23,955 nucleotides of DNA from Acanthaster planci (lineage: Eukaryota > Echinodermata > Asteroidea > Valvatida > Acanthasteridae): the NCBI RefSeq assembly GCF_001949145.1, contig NW_019091648.1:139880-163834 (forward strand). Reading direction: 5' to 3'. The notes under the pieces were generated by a model, which saw nothing but the letters and a program-made list of their open reading frames with translations, made no database searches and was not told where the DNA came from. The position numbers were made by a program, and so were the translations under genes. This document shows, in pieces, positions 8,485-17,939 of this stretch; position 1 is the first letter of the stretch, and each line of letters opens with the position of its first letter.

Positions 8485-11419
8485 TTACCCCTTCGCGATG
8501 GATGACAGCAGATGCCGCACCTGGAGAAAAGTCTAATTTCCGGATGTCTGTGGTAGCCGCATACCACACCTGCAACTTTTTAATTAGTGTACACGTGTAG
8601 TTACTGGGAGCTTTGCAATGAATGGAAATCTGGGGCAACAAGGAGAGTTGGTCGACCCCACGATACCCAGTAAATTGGATTTTATTCATCAGAACACCCC
8701 CTTTGTCTTTGATTGAATACCCTGGGTAATCTCCGTGGAGAGTCGTTGACTCTGCTGTCAGGGCTTTATTTTTTTTTTTCGTCCAAAAAGGAGTGTTTTC
8801 TGTAGCGCTTGGTATATATTTTCCTGGCCACTCCCCGGCGCTTCAGTTGCGTTACACAATGTCTTCCAGTGAAGAGGAAACTCTGACGGCGACTAGTGGT
8901 TCAGATTTCACGTCAGAATTTGAATATAGTTCAGAAATTGAAACTAGTGACAGCAATTCTAATGGGGAACCACCATTAGTGAGGCCCGCCAAGAAGAAGG
9001 TCAAGACTTCCTCCATTCAATGGATGGCTGATGACAACTTTCCCCGCCGACACGGCTTTCAAGGCACAGAGGATGTTCAAGTGCAAAAACTGGACGAGAA
9101 CAGTCGAAATCTTCGAGCAGTTCTTCACCCCAGAGTTGACGTTGCACATTGCCAACGAGACCAACCACTATGCCGCTGAACACCCGAAAAGTCAAGCAGC
9201 AAGTCTAAGTCACATGAGAAGCTGATTTGACACAACACCAGACAGGATGTCAGTGTTCCTGTCTATGATGGTCGTCATGGGACTGATGCCGAAACCCGAC
9301 TTGAAGTCCTACTGGATGAGAGACTCAATACTTGAGACTCCGTTTTTCCCTAATACCATGCCCCGTGACAGATTTATGGACTTGCTGTCCCATCTGCATT
9401 TCGTCGATAACAGCCGTGCAGATACAAATGATCGACTCTACAAGCTCCACCCAGTGATAGACGAACTGACAGGGAAGTTCAAGTCCGTCTACATTCCGTC
9501 TAGCAACATTACTACCGACGAGTCCCTTTGGAAATTCAAAGGGAGACAGAAGTTCAAACAGTACAACCCCAAGAAGCGTGCGAGGTTTGGCATCAAGGTG
9601 TATCGAGTCTGCCAGAGCACGGGAGTTGCCGCTGGATACACCTGGAACTTCAAGGTTTACACCGGTCATGACCAGACTATTTAACTGGCAAGTACGAAAA
9701 ACGTACTTGACTTGAACGGCGATCTTCTTGGCAAAGGGTACACCATTTTCCTGGACAACTGATTCAGCAACCCTAAACTGTACCTGAGACTAAACGACCA
9801 CAAGACGAATGTCGTCCAGACTTGCCCAAGGACTAGTGCCCCTTGAAACTCGAGAGAAGTGATATTGTTTACCACTCTTGCAACCAGGGCTTGCTCGCCT
9901 TGGTCTGGCAAGACAAAAAGGATGTCCGTATGCTGTCCACGATGCCTACAGCCAAGATGGCCAACACCGGAAAGGGGAACCGCAACGGCATCGCTTTGGG
10001 AAAACTAAGGTGTGTACTCAACTACAATGACGGGATGAAGGGTGTGGACATTGCAGACCAGCTGGCATCGTCGCACCATTCAGTAAGAAAATCAATCAAA
10101 TGGTATAAGAAAGGGTTCTTATTTTTGCTTCATGTTGCACTTGTGAACTCTTATCTTGTGTATGAGGAAATTGGTGGCACCGACAGTTTTTTGACATTTA
10201 GACACATGTTGGTGAGTGAAATTTTAGAGATGCATGCACCAAATTTGCCAGTGTATCAATCCAGAGGTAGACCATCCCGTCTTCCTGGTCCAGGTAGACT
10301 GATAGGAAGACATTTTGTTGTAGAAATTCCCCCAACTGGACATGAGCTAGATCATACAGACGGTATGATGTTTGTTACAGAAACGGTAAAAGAAAAGAGA
10401 CTAGATTTATGTGTGAAATTTGTGAAGTAGCACTCTGCCCTGCTCCTTGTTTCAAGGTTTATCACACTTGAATCATTTGCTTATTTATGCCATGTTTCCT
10501 GTATTCCCAGATGTAGTAAATGAAATAGTACATGAAATTTTGGGGCAACTCCTTCAAGGTTTGTTATACTTAATCAATTACCTGTATTCCAAGACATCGT
10601 GTAATGCAACTGCTCTATTTTTTCTTTCCTTTTTTCCCTAAGATTTTTAAAAGAAAGTCATTTTATTTCTAAAATTCAGTTTGAATTATTGCAAATACAC
10701 GCAAGTGAGAAGAGAAGTGAAAAAATAAGAAATGACAAGTCGTCAAGAGAAGGAGAAAAGTGAGAAGTCGTCGTGTTTTTCTTGTGTCTATTTATTTAAT
10801 AATTATGGGAAAGATTATTTGGGACGATAATTTTCATGGGATGGTTGCAAGTTTAGTTAGAAGGGGGCTGTGTAAGATATATAATTACATTCAGAAAGGG
10901 AGTTTGAATATAAATTGCCAAAAAACATTAAAAATATGCAAGAAAATTATGTGCGTACATAGTGCAAGATGAAAAATTGGTAATTTTACGGGTAATATTG
11001 ACTGGTTATTTGATGAAATAAAAACTTGTGAAGCACATTCTATGTACAAGTGGGGGCTGGGCATTGCTGCTGGGCATGCATGGACTACTGAGGAGCGGGA
11101 ACATGAGCCACGGTGCCCACCTGTAGCAAGCCTAGACCTTGTGATCTTGGCTATGGCCAATTGTCATTGGGTAGTTAGTGTTGTCGCTTGGGTAAGGCAA
11201 GTGCTGGGTGCCTGGTTATTATGTTTTATGGGATCCAAATACCCCAGCATGAATCATGGCCACACAGAGCTGGTCTTTGTGCAGTGTGCGACCCAGCAAA
11301 CTTGGCAGATAAGGCCTGGTGACCTTGCTACATGTCTGCGGTCCCCGTTAGCAAAATTGGGGGGGAAAAAAGGCAGCCTGGCAGGATGCGGTGAAAATAT
11401 CCTGCCGTCAAGGGGTTAA
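8485..11419 (+). mobile_element. piggyBac element (about 2.9 kb), inactive
   Basis: The right end is CCTGCCGTCAAGGGGTTAA (11401-11419), finishing in the TTAA target. The proposed left end is TTACCCCTTCGCGATGG at 8485, with one base lost from TTAA; its CCCCTT core is inverted-complementary to the right end, and its CTTCGCG matches the ends of the TTAA MITEs. A decayed transposase gene lies between, followed by roughly 950 bp without a recognisable gene. Just inside the right end, GGCAGGAT (from about 11380) and ATCCTGCC (to 11406) form a subterminal inverted repeat. The right end is firm; the left end is less certain. Confidence 0.78.
8859..10471 (+). pseudogene. piggyBac transposase, broken
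   Basis: DDE transposase of the piggyBac family, normally excising at TTAA. The ATG at 8859 opens an acidic Ser-rich N-terminus (SSSEEETLTATSGSD). After a frameshift near 9035-9060 comes EIFEQFFTPELTLHIANETN. The catalytic segment has Asp in TTDESLWKF (9517), Asp in FLDN (9754) and Asp in GVDIADQ (10047). In-frame stops occur at 9223 and 9682, and at 9760, where TGA stands in place of the Trp that follows DN in the family. A further frame change precedes KLERSDIVYH near 9845. The C-terminal Cys-rich finger (CEICEVALCPAPC) is present but out of frame at 10412-10471, after a slip in an A-rich run near 10385. Domain order and length fit the family; the copy is clearly dead. Confidence 0.92.
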
Positions 11420-11772
11420 AATTGTCCTGCACACGTTCAGAATGGAATCTGAGCCAAAACTTTCCTAGAATAACCCGTATGTAATTGTGATAATTTTACA
11501 GCAGCTACGGAGAATACTGCCACTAGCTTTCCAGATTTCAGAATTAATGAAATAACATAAAAGCAGAAACACAAAACAAATTTGCCCGGGCACTTGCTAC
11601 TGCATAGTGTGCATTATACTTGTGCAGAATTTCTGCAATGAAACTGATGAAAGCACTATATTCACGTGTTGGCACCGCGTCTCGGAATTTTTGCCACTAC
11701 TTGTGATTAATCGGGATTAGTTCGTGTGTTATGAGTTATCGATTAGCAAAATTCGCTAATCGCCCAGTGGTA

Positions 11773-11780
11773 GTAGACAC
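11773..11780 (+). repeat. 8-bp target-site duplication, right copy
   Basis: GTAGACAC, identical to 7871-7878, immediately follows the right hAT terminus. Confidence 0.9.
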
Positions 11781-12690
11781 CATAGTATCCAAGTAGATGT
11801 ACAGCGGACACCTACAGAATTTAATCAGCACGCTGACGAGATCAGCCAATAAGTAGATTTGGATGATTTGGGGGGTTGCACAAGAATTCTTTCAGTTTGT
11901 AGATGATATATGGGGACCCCATACAATGGATTGGTTTTCAGCTGAAACACAAAATTGCTAAGATTCAATTCCAACTATTCAGTACCTGGCACAAGTAGAT
12001 GCATTCTCATGCAATTGGCATGGTGAGAATAACAGGTTAGTACTACCCACTCACATAGCACGTGATGCTTTCAGACATTTGGTTTGTTGTCAGGTACAAG
12101 GAACACTGGTAATCCCCTGTTGACCATCAGCTTCCTTTTGGCTGTTACTATTCTCTAATCACAATTCAAAACAAATTCTCAGACCCCTCTAACATTTACG
12201 TGCATGACAGATTTCAAAATCATTAGTCGGGTCCTACCTGTTTGAATTAAGAGTACTTTGCATGTGACTTATAACCTAAGCAGGTGAGCACACACAGTAA
12301 TATTGAGATGGACTTCAACTTTCCTCATATCGCTGGGTGGCAAATGGAGCCGAATGGCAGTGAAAGACGCATGGCAAATTTGCCACAAGGCACAAGCCAT
12401 ATGGCAAGTAAGCTGTATGTGGCTAGTTGCACTGAAAAATTTTAACAATTCCATGTAAATATCGAATAATAGAGCAGCAGATGTTATTTTTCTTCTTTAG
12501 ACGAAAGAGATCGGGAAGATGAATACACCTCAATGTTGGCTTCAAACACACAAGAAATATCAAAACACCTTCCCCACATGGCAACAGTGGTGTGAAATAA
12601 GAAGGTAACATCATTACCTGCTGATCCCAATGACATTTTACATTATTTTATACATTTATCGCCACATACACAGACAGCATGCATGAAAGA
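11781..12690 (+). pseudogene. DIRS-like retrotransposon, RNase H end to recombinase start (part 2)
   Basis: This continues the element interrupted at 7878. In order: VDVQRTPTEFNQHADEIS (end of RNase H, from 11793; the Asp of HADEIS is conserved in the family), VDLDD, then after a slip QEFFQFVDDIWGPHTMDWFS (11881-11940), VDAFSCNWHGENN, and QGTLVIP with PSASFWLLLFS, the linker typical of DIRS pol. Further on, THKKYQNTFPTWQQWCE (from 12546) and SLPADPNDILHYFIHL (from about 12611) are the N-terminal SAM-like part of a tyrosine recombinase. Stops and frameshifts occur throughout. The homology breaks off near 12690 and resumes near 17075. Confidence 0.75.
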
Positions 12691-12778
12691 CTAAGACACT
12701 CATCTATAGTACTATATAGAGGTTCAATTTGTAACTGATGGCCAGAGCAGTTTTATTGGTGAGTCAGACAATATGAGT

Positions 12779-13060
12779 TGTTCCCGGTCGGTGTGACCCC
12801 GAAGAACAGCAGTACATGTACACATAAAATTTCAAGATATCAAAGCATAGCAAGTTCTCGGTCGTTATGCCCTTCGTGGAACAGTCGTACCAATCTTAAA
12901 ACACAAATCCATAGCATAGCATGTTCCTGGTCGTTAAGCCCCCAAACAAGGAACAGTACCCCAAATTAAAAGTCACAGTTTCATAGTATAATGTTCCCAG
13001 TCATTATGCCCTATGGAACAATATCAACAAATAGTTAAAATACACGGTGTCATGTATCAA
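12779..13060 (+). repeat. Tandem array, four ~70-bp units with TGTTCC/GGAACA arms
   Basis: Diverged units begin at the GTTC of 12780, 12854, 12923 and 12993 (spacings 74, 69 and 70). Each starts with a variant of TGTTCCCGGTCGTTATGCCC, followed 10-20 bases later by GGAACA or a variant, then an A/T-rich tail ending near ATAGCATAG or ATCAAAG. The two short arms are inverse complements, so each unit could form a small hairpin. No coding potential. Such arrays can belong to a non-autonomous DNA element or be a minisatellite. Confidence 0.72.
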
Positions 13061-13929
13061 AGTTTCATTACATTTTACCCAACTCCTGGATATCTCATTC
13101 CATAAGTACCTGCGCAAGTGACGAATATAGTGTGCATCAAATTCAAAACTTAATTCCTGCAGGTGCACTGATTCCGAAATTAACTGGTAATCTCTTCCTA
13201 CCTAACGTGGGTTGAGTCTACTACTGCATACCTACCAGATTACCGATACATACGCATTATTTCGTAGTTCATCACTTCCATTGCTAAAATTTCAATCACT
13301 AATAGCAGAGATGCCACTAGCCTATGCCAAAACAAATTGGAAAATTGCACGGTGTCGGTTTTATACGTATTAATACATGGGTCTGGTTATAGTCATGATG
13401 GTAGTTGGTAGGCCTAGGCCTACCTCGCAAACGAGAAATCACCACTGTTATCCTTTTCTTCCAGCCATCTCCACTGAAATTTGTCCTTGACATCTCTTTC
13501 AATATCATGAAGATCCCCATTTCTGTTGACAGTTAGATGCTGCATTTTGTTGGCCCTCGAACATTAAATCGATCCGAGTGTTGATCATCCAATGTACAAT
13601 GTACGTTCGTTGTGTACGTTCATGCATCGAGCATGTCGCATGTGCATGCATCGAGCTGTCCATGACAAGGAATTTACATGCGTTAAAGGTCAACATTTGT
13701 TTATTATTTCTAGTCACTGACGACGCCACTCAACAATGTCCTTCGTATTTCGCACCACAATATGACTGACGTAAGCACTCTACTGACGACTGCACACAAG
13801 ATTAAATACCCAGTTGTGCAGCGCAGGATACGTGCGCATCATAGATCTGCTTCCAGTCTTTTCTTCTTTATTTAATTTTGTCAATGTTGAAAACACTGAA
13901 GGGGGAAATGTAAAAAAAGCGGATTTGGG
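13061..13929. other. Unassigned stretch with palindrome and word repeats
   Basis: No gene recognised. It contains a perfect 18-bp palindrome, GGTAGGCCTAGGCCTACC (13407-13424), and two copies of CATGCATCGAGC (13621-13632 and 13645-13656). The left edge of the minus-strand DIRS remnant lies near 13930. Confidence 0.4.
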
Positions 13930-14240
13930 GAGAAAAACACCAAAACGTTGGATTTCCGAGTCCCATCGGCCAGAAATCTGATGTGACTGGAGACTGGCAC
14001 CCCAACCAAGATTGGAAGTGTCGGTGGTGATAACCATCTCGTGTTAAGGTAGAACAAAGGGAAGACCAGCAATGAGGTTGGCCCTGGCTGACCACCAAGA
14101 CAGGTGACAGTAATTCAGGCCCGATAGAGGAACCTGGCAATTGAGGGAATCACTGCTTGGCCTGAAGTAAGATAGAAGGTGGAGCTGTAGAGGCCGCATA
14201 TAAAGCCGGCACCACAGGATGAGGTCAATAAGGCTGGCCA
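13930..14240 (-). pseudogene. DIRS1-like RNase H remnant, truncated
   Basis: Minus-strand coding debris continuous with the reverse transcriptase to its right. MASLIDLILWCRLYMRPLQL is the linker after the RT, then SWWSARANLIAGLPF, and then ITTDTSNLGWGASLQSHQI with GRWD, the start of the RNase H domain with its first Asp. Several frame changes are needed. Homology ends at about 13950, just after GRWD; the rest of RNase H and the recombinase are missing on this side. Confidence 0.75.
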
Positions 14241-15191
14241 TCAGACCGAGTAATTAAAGTGAAGCCATGCCCGGTCATTTGTTTGGCATTGTCCCCTGAA
14301 CAGAGCGACGCACTGCATGAGATTGTCAAGGTGTTTGTCAGTGGGAGTAACAATGCCACGGTTCAAGTCGAGAACTGCCTCAAGGAAAGTCGGTGTTTGT
14401 GACGGGGTAAGTCTGGACTTCCTGTGGTTGATTAAGAAACCCAGGCAAGATGTAAGGTTGTATGTTATCTTGGTCACCAAGGCAGCCTCGACTTCGGAGG
14501 GTTTGACTATCAACCAGTCGTCAAGGTACTCAAATATGAGCACGTCTGAGCATCGTAGGAGGGCTGCCACTGCTCGGAACCACCCCTGTAAAGACTCTGG
14601 GAGCGGTGGACAGGCCGAAAGGCAGGGAATGGAACTTGTAGACCAGGTGACGATATGAGAATCGAAGGAGCAGGCCATCTTGTACATGAATGGGAATATG
14701 GAGGTAGGCGTCCTGTAAGTCGATAGATGACGCCCAAGCCGGAACGGGAAGTGATCCAAGGACGGTGCACAGCGTCTCCATTCTGAACTTTTTCAGTCTT
14801 ATGTAAATGTTGAGTGGCTTTAAGTTCAGAATCAGACTCCACTTCCCTGATTCCTTCTTTGGGAACAGAAAGAACATCAACATGAAGCTCTGGTGATTCC
14901 CCCTGGCTGCACCAGAACAATGGCACGCTTCTGTAGCAGCGCTGAGATCTCCGACTCCAGAGCCTGTCACTGGGATTGATCTTTAGGAACTGGAGTCTGC
15001 CCGAAAGATGCATCAGATGGAAGGGGACTCGTAAATTCCAGATGATAGCTGTTGGTAAGTGAAGCGAACACCCATTCGCCCAAAGGACTTTCTCCCCCCA
15101 ACCCTGCAAAATCAAGCAAGAGGCTGCCAACAAGTTTGACATTGAGGGCCGCAGGAGAAACGGAGTAGTCATTGGCGCCAGCCCCCAGCAT
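14241..15191 (-). pseudogene. DIRS1-like reverse transcriptase remnant
   Basis: Reverse transcriptase of a DIRS-type retrotransposon. In order from the right: NSYHLEFTSPLPSD (the N-terminal block before the palm), FPKKESGKWSLILNLKPLN, SIDLQDAYLHIPIH with the first catalytic Asp, LPFGLSTAPRVFT, the catalytic FEYLDDWLI with YLDD at 14528-14517, then LGFLINHRKSRLTPSQTPTFL and LNRGIVTPT. At least two frameshifts break it. Catalytic residues are retained in the sequence, but the reading frame is not continuous, so it cannot be functional. Confidence 0.9.
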
Positions 15192-15700
15192 ATTGCTGGG
15201 GGCACCGGGTCATACCAAACTGAGGTCTTGGAGCACTGAAAGGAATCGAGCGTGGTCGTCCTTCACTGGAAGAAAGAGGCTGGCGATGTTGTATGGTCTG
15301 TGGCTGTCGGTGGTGGGCCAGTGGAGGGTAGACCGGATGAGGTGGTCCCTGGAACGTCGTTCGTACCACACCACGTCGAGGTTCAGCTGGCTGGCGGAAG
15401 GATATCTTCCGGGTGCTGTCAAGACGCTCAACCTTACTCTCCTGAAGGCCAACATACTGGCCTGTGAAAAGGTCCTTTGCCAAAAGAGGCAGTTTTTGAA
15501 GAGCTGATTTCACCAACTCGTATGGAATATTCATAGTGTCAATGAAAGGCTCACGGCGGGCCGCAGCGGCTCAATGAGAAACCCGCTTGAACTGTTCCAA
15601 GCCTGTAATCAGCGTATCATTGAGGCTATTGAACGCCATAGTGACAAACTCGGGAGAGATATCTGCGATAATGTCGGGTCCGATGAGGTATTCAGTAATT
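15170..15700 (-). pseudogene. DIRS1-like gag-type ORF remnant
   Basis: An open frame upstream of the RT, in the usual DIRS position. It reads IGPDIIADISPEFVTMAFN, a stop at about 15566, then MNIPYELVKSALQKLPLLAK and a basic Pro/Arg/Gln-rich tail (AEPRRGVVRTTFQG, RPQF) typical of gag-like nucleic-acid-binding regions. It overlaps the RT frame slightly. Assigned mainly by position and character. Confidence 0.55.
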
Positions 15701-15789
15701 CATGGCATACAACAAACCATCGAAACAACTGCCAAGCACACTGGTAAACTTAATATGTACGCAGTGTAACCGCATCAATTAATAGCCCA

Positions 15790-16288
15790 TTAACCACTAC
15801 CAGCCGGGGACTCCGAAATCGGAGCCGTATGGTTTATATGTGCGGCTGGGGTCTCCGACCTCGGACAAAGGAAACAGGGCCCTGTAACAAAAGACCGTCC
15901 TCCGAACAAAAGACCAGGCTGCTGGGCATTACCGGCATTTTTCCCTCTCAAAAGTGGTGATAATCCAGCGTTATTTTGAAACCGTATACCAGGGTTTGGG
16001 GCATTGAGAGCGAGTGGATCACCACCTGGGACAAAAGCCCTCCACCACCACAGCGATGAGCCACACAGGACCACTGCACGCTAATCTGGCCCCTATTGAA
16101 AAGAGGTCAGCAGTGCACTGAGCCAGGTTCGTGAACAAAAGACAGTTGTATAACACCGCACAATCTGGTCTCTGTTTACAAGGCTGTAGGCCTGGCTGAA
16201 ATACTCGGGCGTCAATGAAGGTCACCTATCAACTTAGAGTAGTGCCTGAAGATTACTTCGTGTGGCTATAAACGACCGTNGTGGTTAA
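15790..16288 (+). mobile_element. TTAA-flanked MITE, copy C (internal deletion, one N)
   Basis: Left end TTAACCACTACCAGCCGGGG at 15790, right end GTGGTTAA finishing at 16288. The interior blocks shared with copies A, B and D are present (gacaaaggaaacagggccc, gataatccagc, gatgagccacacag, gagccaggttcgtgaac). Compared with the others it lacks roughly 70-100 bp before the right end, and the only ambiguous base of the window, N at 16280, sits at that point. It starts about 90 bp beyond the DIRS gag remnant. Confidence 0.83.
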
Positions 16289-16614
16289 GGTGAACAGGGA
16301 GAAAACGGAAGCCGATTTAAAATCAGATTTGGCCAACTAGGCCCCCATATCTAACTTGGAAACCAGCACGACTGAAACTCATGTAGGAAACCACCATATT
16401 TACTGGGTCAATATGGCAAAAAGGTACTTGCTTGGGCACCAAACCGATAAGTGAGCAATGTAAAGTTGGAAAGGGGGGACTAGAAAAGGGGCCAGCAATC
16501 CGGCCCAACTGTGATTCCTTATCAAATTTGGCTGCAAAATAGTGGAATGTTCACATGCCAAGACCAAGTTTCGGGCAGTAGAACCAATTCTTGGACTTTC
16601 ATAAGGAGGAGGCA
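16289..16614. other. Unassigned sequence between MITE C and SINE
   Basis: No recognisable element or coding domain. The 10-bp word AGGCATGTGG is duplicated in tandem at 16610-16619 and 16620-16629, at the SINE edge. Confidence 0.35.
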
Positions 16615-16968
16615 TGTGGAGGCATGTGGCCTAGCGGTTAGGGTTTGTAGCTTCTGACGATAGGGTCAGGGGTTCGAATCCAGCTGGTGGCAGCATTTTG
16701 TGATCCTGGGCAAGTCACTTTACTCCTACATACCCCTCTCCACCCAGGAGTAAATGGGTACCTGTGAGGGCAGACACGGTTATGTTTAGCCGTTTGCGCC
16801 GAAATGGCAGCACTTGCTAATATACTCCCAGAAAGCTGAGATGCATGGTCTCAGGAATGTTCAGAATTATGATGTGTGAGCCCAATGTGCAGGGATAATA
16901 ATGGCGCTTTGAAACACTGTGGAAAGCACATTACAAATGTTATAATTATTATTACATTATTATAACCA
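16615..16968 (+). mobile_element. tRNA-derived SINE
   Basis: The head looks like a tRNA polymerase III promoter: A box TGGCCTAGCGGTTAGG (16627-16642) and B box GGTTCGAATCC (16671-16681), spaced as in tRNA genes. The body (TGGGCAAGTCACTT, CCACCCAGGAGTAAATGGGTACC) is the conserved central part seen in several marine-animal SINEs, and the tail (GGCGCTTTGAAACAC, then ATTATTATT-like repeats to about 16966) resembles a LINE-derived 3' end. It encodes no protein and would depend on a partner LINE. Exact family not assigned. Confidence 0.82.
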
Positions 16969-17074
16969 AGCCGAAAACCCGTAAGAAACATTCATTGAGA
17001 AATTGGCATCCTGTCTGTTGGGATAAGAATTAAGAAAGGGAAGCATTTTGACCGGTGTTGGTATTTGATTGTGG

Positions 17075-17930
17075 GGGGAATGACTTTCAGACTGTAACGC
17101 AATTAGAGGTATGGCACTCATTGGCTGGACATGCAAGCCGCGCACTTGTAAGCAAGGTGACATCAAGCTCTGATGCAGCAAACACGGTTGAAGTCAAAGC
17201 AGATGCCGGTGTTCTCATCAAACTAGAACATGACATTTCGATCTGTGCTAATGGCGCGCTGTGGAGTCCTCTTGTTATAGAAGGCACAAAAATTGCTCGA
17301 AGTGGCTACAGGGGCAACTACCAATGTGATCCACACTTCAGCATCTATGCTTACCTATTTGTGTTTGTCTTAGACAGAATTGTATGTCATAATCACGCTA
17401 TTCAATTCCTGCGTGACAAAATGCAGCAGAACAAACAGTATCGGCATACTTAAGCAATTGTCGTGAACGGTCAGGATGAGGGCAAATTTGCAACACGGGT
17501 GTATTCGTTACAAAGAGCAAGGCAGATATATTCAGACAGGGAGCAATGGTCCTTAATCTGGCAACAAACACACCCAACTGTCCTGTTGCCATATTGAACA
17601 AAATCTCACTTTAACAGGTCTTTCACATGATGACACCAACAAAGGTTAGACCAATGAACTACATCAAATCAGAAAATAAATACAACTTTCGTATTCAAGA
17701 TGCTTTGACACATTGTAGAGTACCCTAGTTTCAGTTAAAGTACATGTAGATCCCAAGTGGTTTGGACTGTATGGTCTGAGAGCATGGGGTGCCACAGCTG
17801 CCACTTTTATTGGAGCAGGGACAGACCTAGCTTTCAGGAAATGGGGACGGGGGTGATGGGCATACTGAATGGATGCCCTGCTAAGGGAATCCACCAGAAA
17901 TCGATGTAATTGCACAATCCTTGTCTAGGA
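17075..17930 (+). pseudogene. DIRS-like tyrosine recombinase remnant (part 3)
   Basis: Plus-strand recombinase pieces in several frames. VTQLEVWHSLAGHASRALV (about 17093-17150) resembles the helix after the SAM-like start that breaks off at 12690. Then come FVTKSKADIFRQGAMVLN and NTPNCPVAILN (about 17510-17600), matching the SKTD/CPV core. DPKWFGLYGLRAWGATAATF (from 17749) carries the second-Arg box, with Tyr where His is usual. The frame ends at TGA 17854-17856; WAY and MDALLRES follow, where the catalytic-Tyr segment belongs. This is probably the same element as parts 1 and 2. Dead. Confidence 0.68.
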
Positions 17931-17939
17931 ATGGGGGGC

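Larger units (their letters stand above)
7879..11772. mobile_element. hAT-type element (3,894 bp) containing a piggyBac insertion
   Basis: The left terminus is TACCGCTGGGCGATTA, and the right terminus read inward from 11772 is TACCACTGGGCGATTA: inverted repeats matching at 15 of 16 positions. Both subterminal zones carry AATCGATTA/TAATCG motifs. The 8-bp GTAGACAC duplication flanks it. No hAT transposase remains in the roughly 960 bp left after subtracting the piggyBac, so this was probably a non-autonomous copy. It lies within a DIRS-like element, whose RNase H homology continues on both sides. Confidence 0.88.

Noticed and set aside
11042-11419. 125-codon open frame near the piggyBac right end
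   Set aside because: It ends inside the terminal repeat and shows no domain; it looks like a chance frame in the 3' non-coding part.
12779-13060. CRISPR-like array
   Set aside because: Units are diverged and spacing is irregular, with no exact repeats and no cas genes; the window is clearly animal.
16620-16700. A tRNA gene (A and B boxes present)
   Set aside because: The sequence cannot be closed into a clean cloverleaf with a matching acceptor stem, and it continues into a SINE body and ATT-rich tail.
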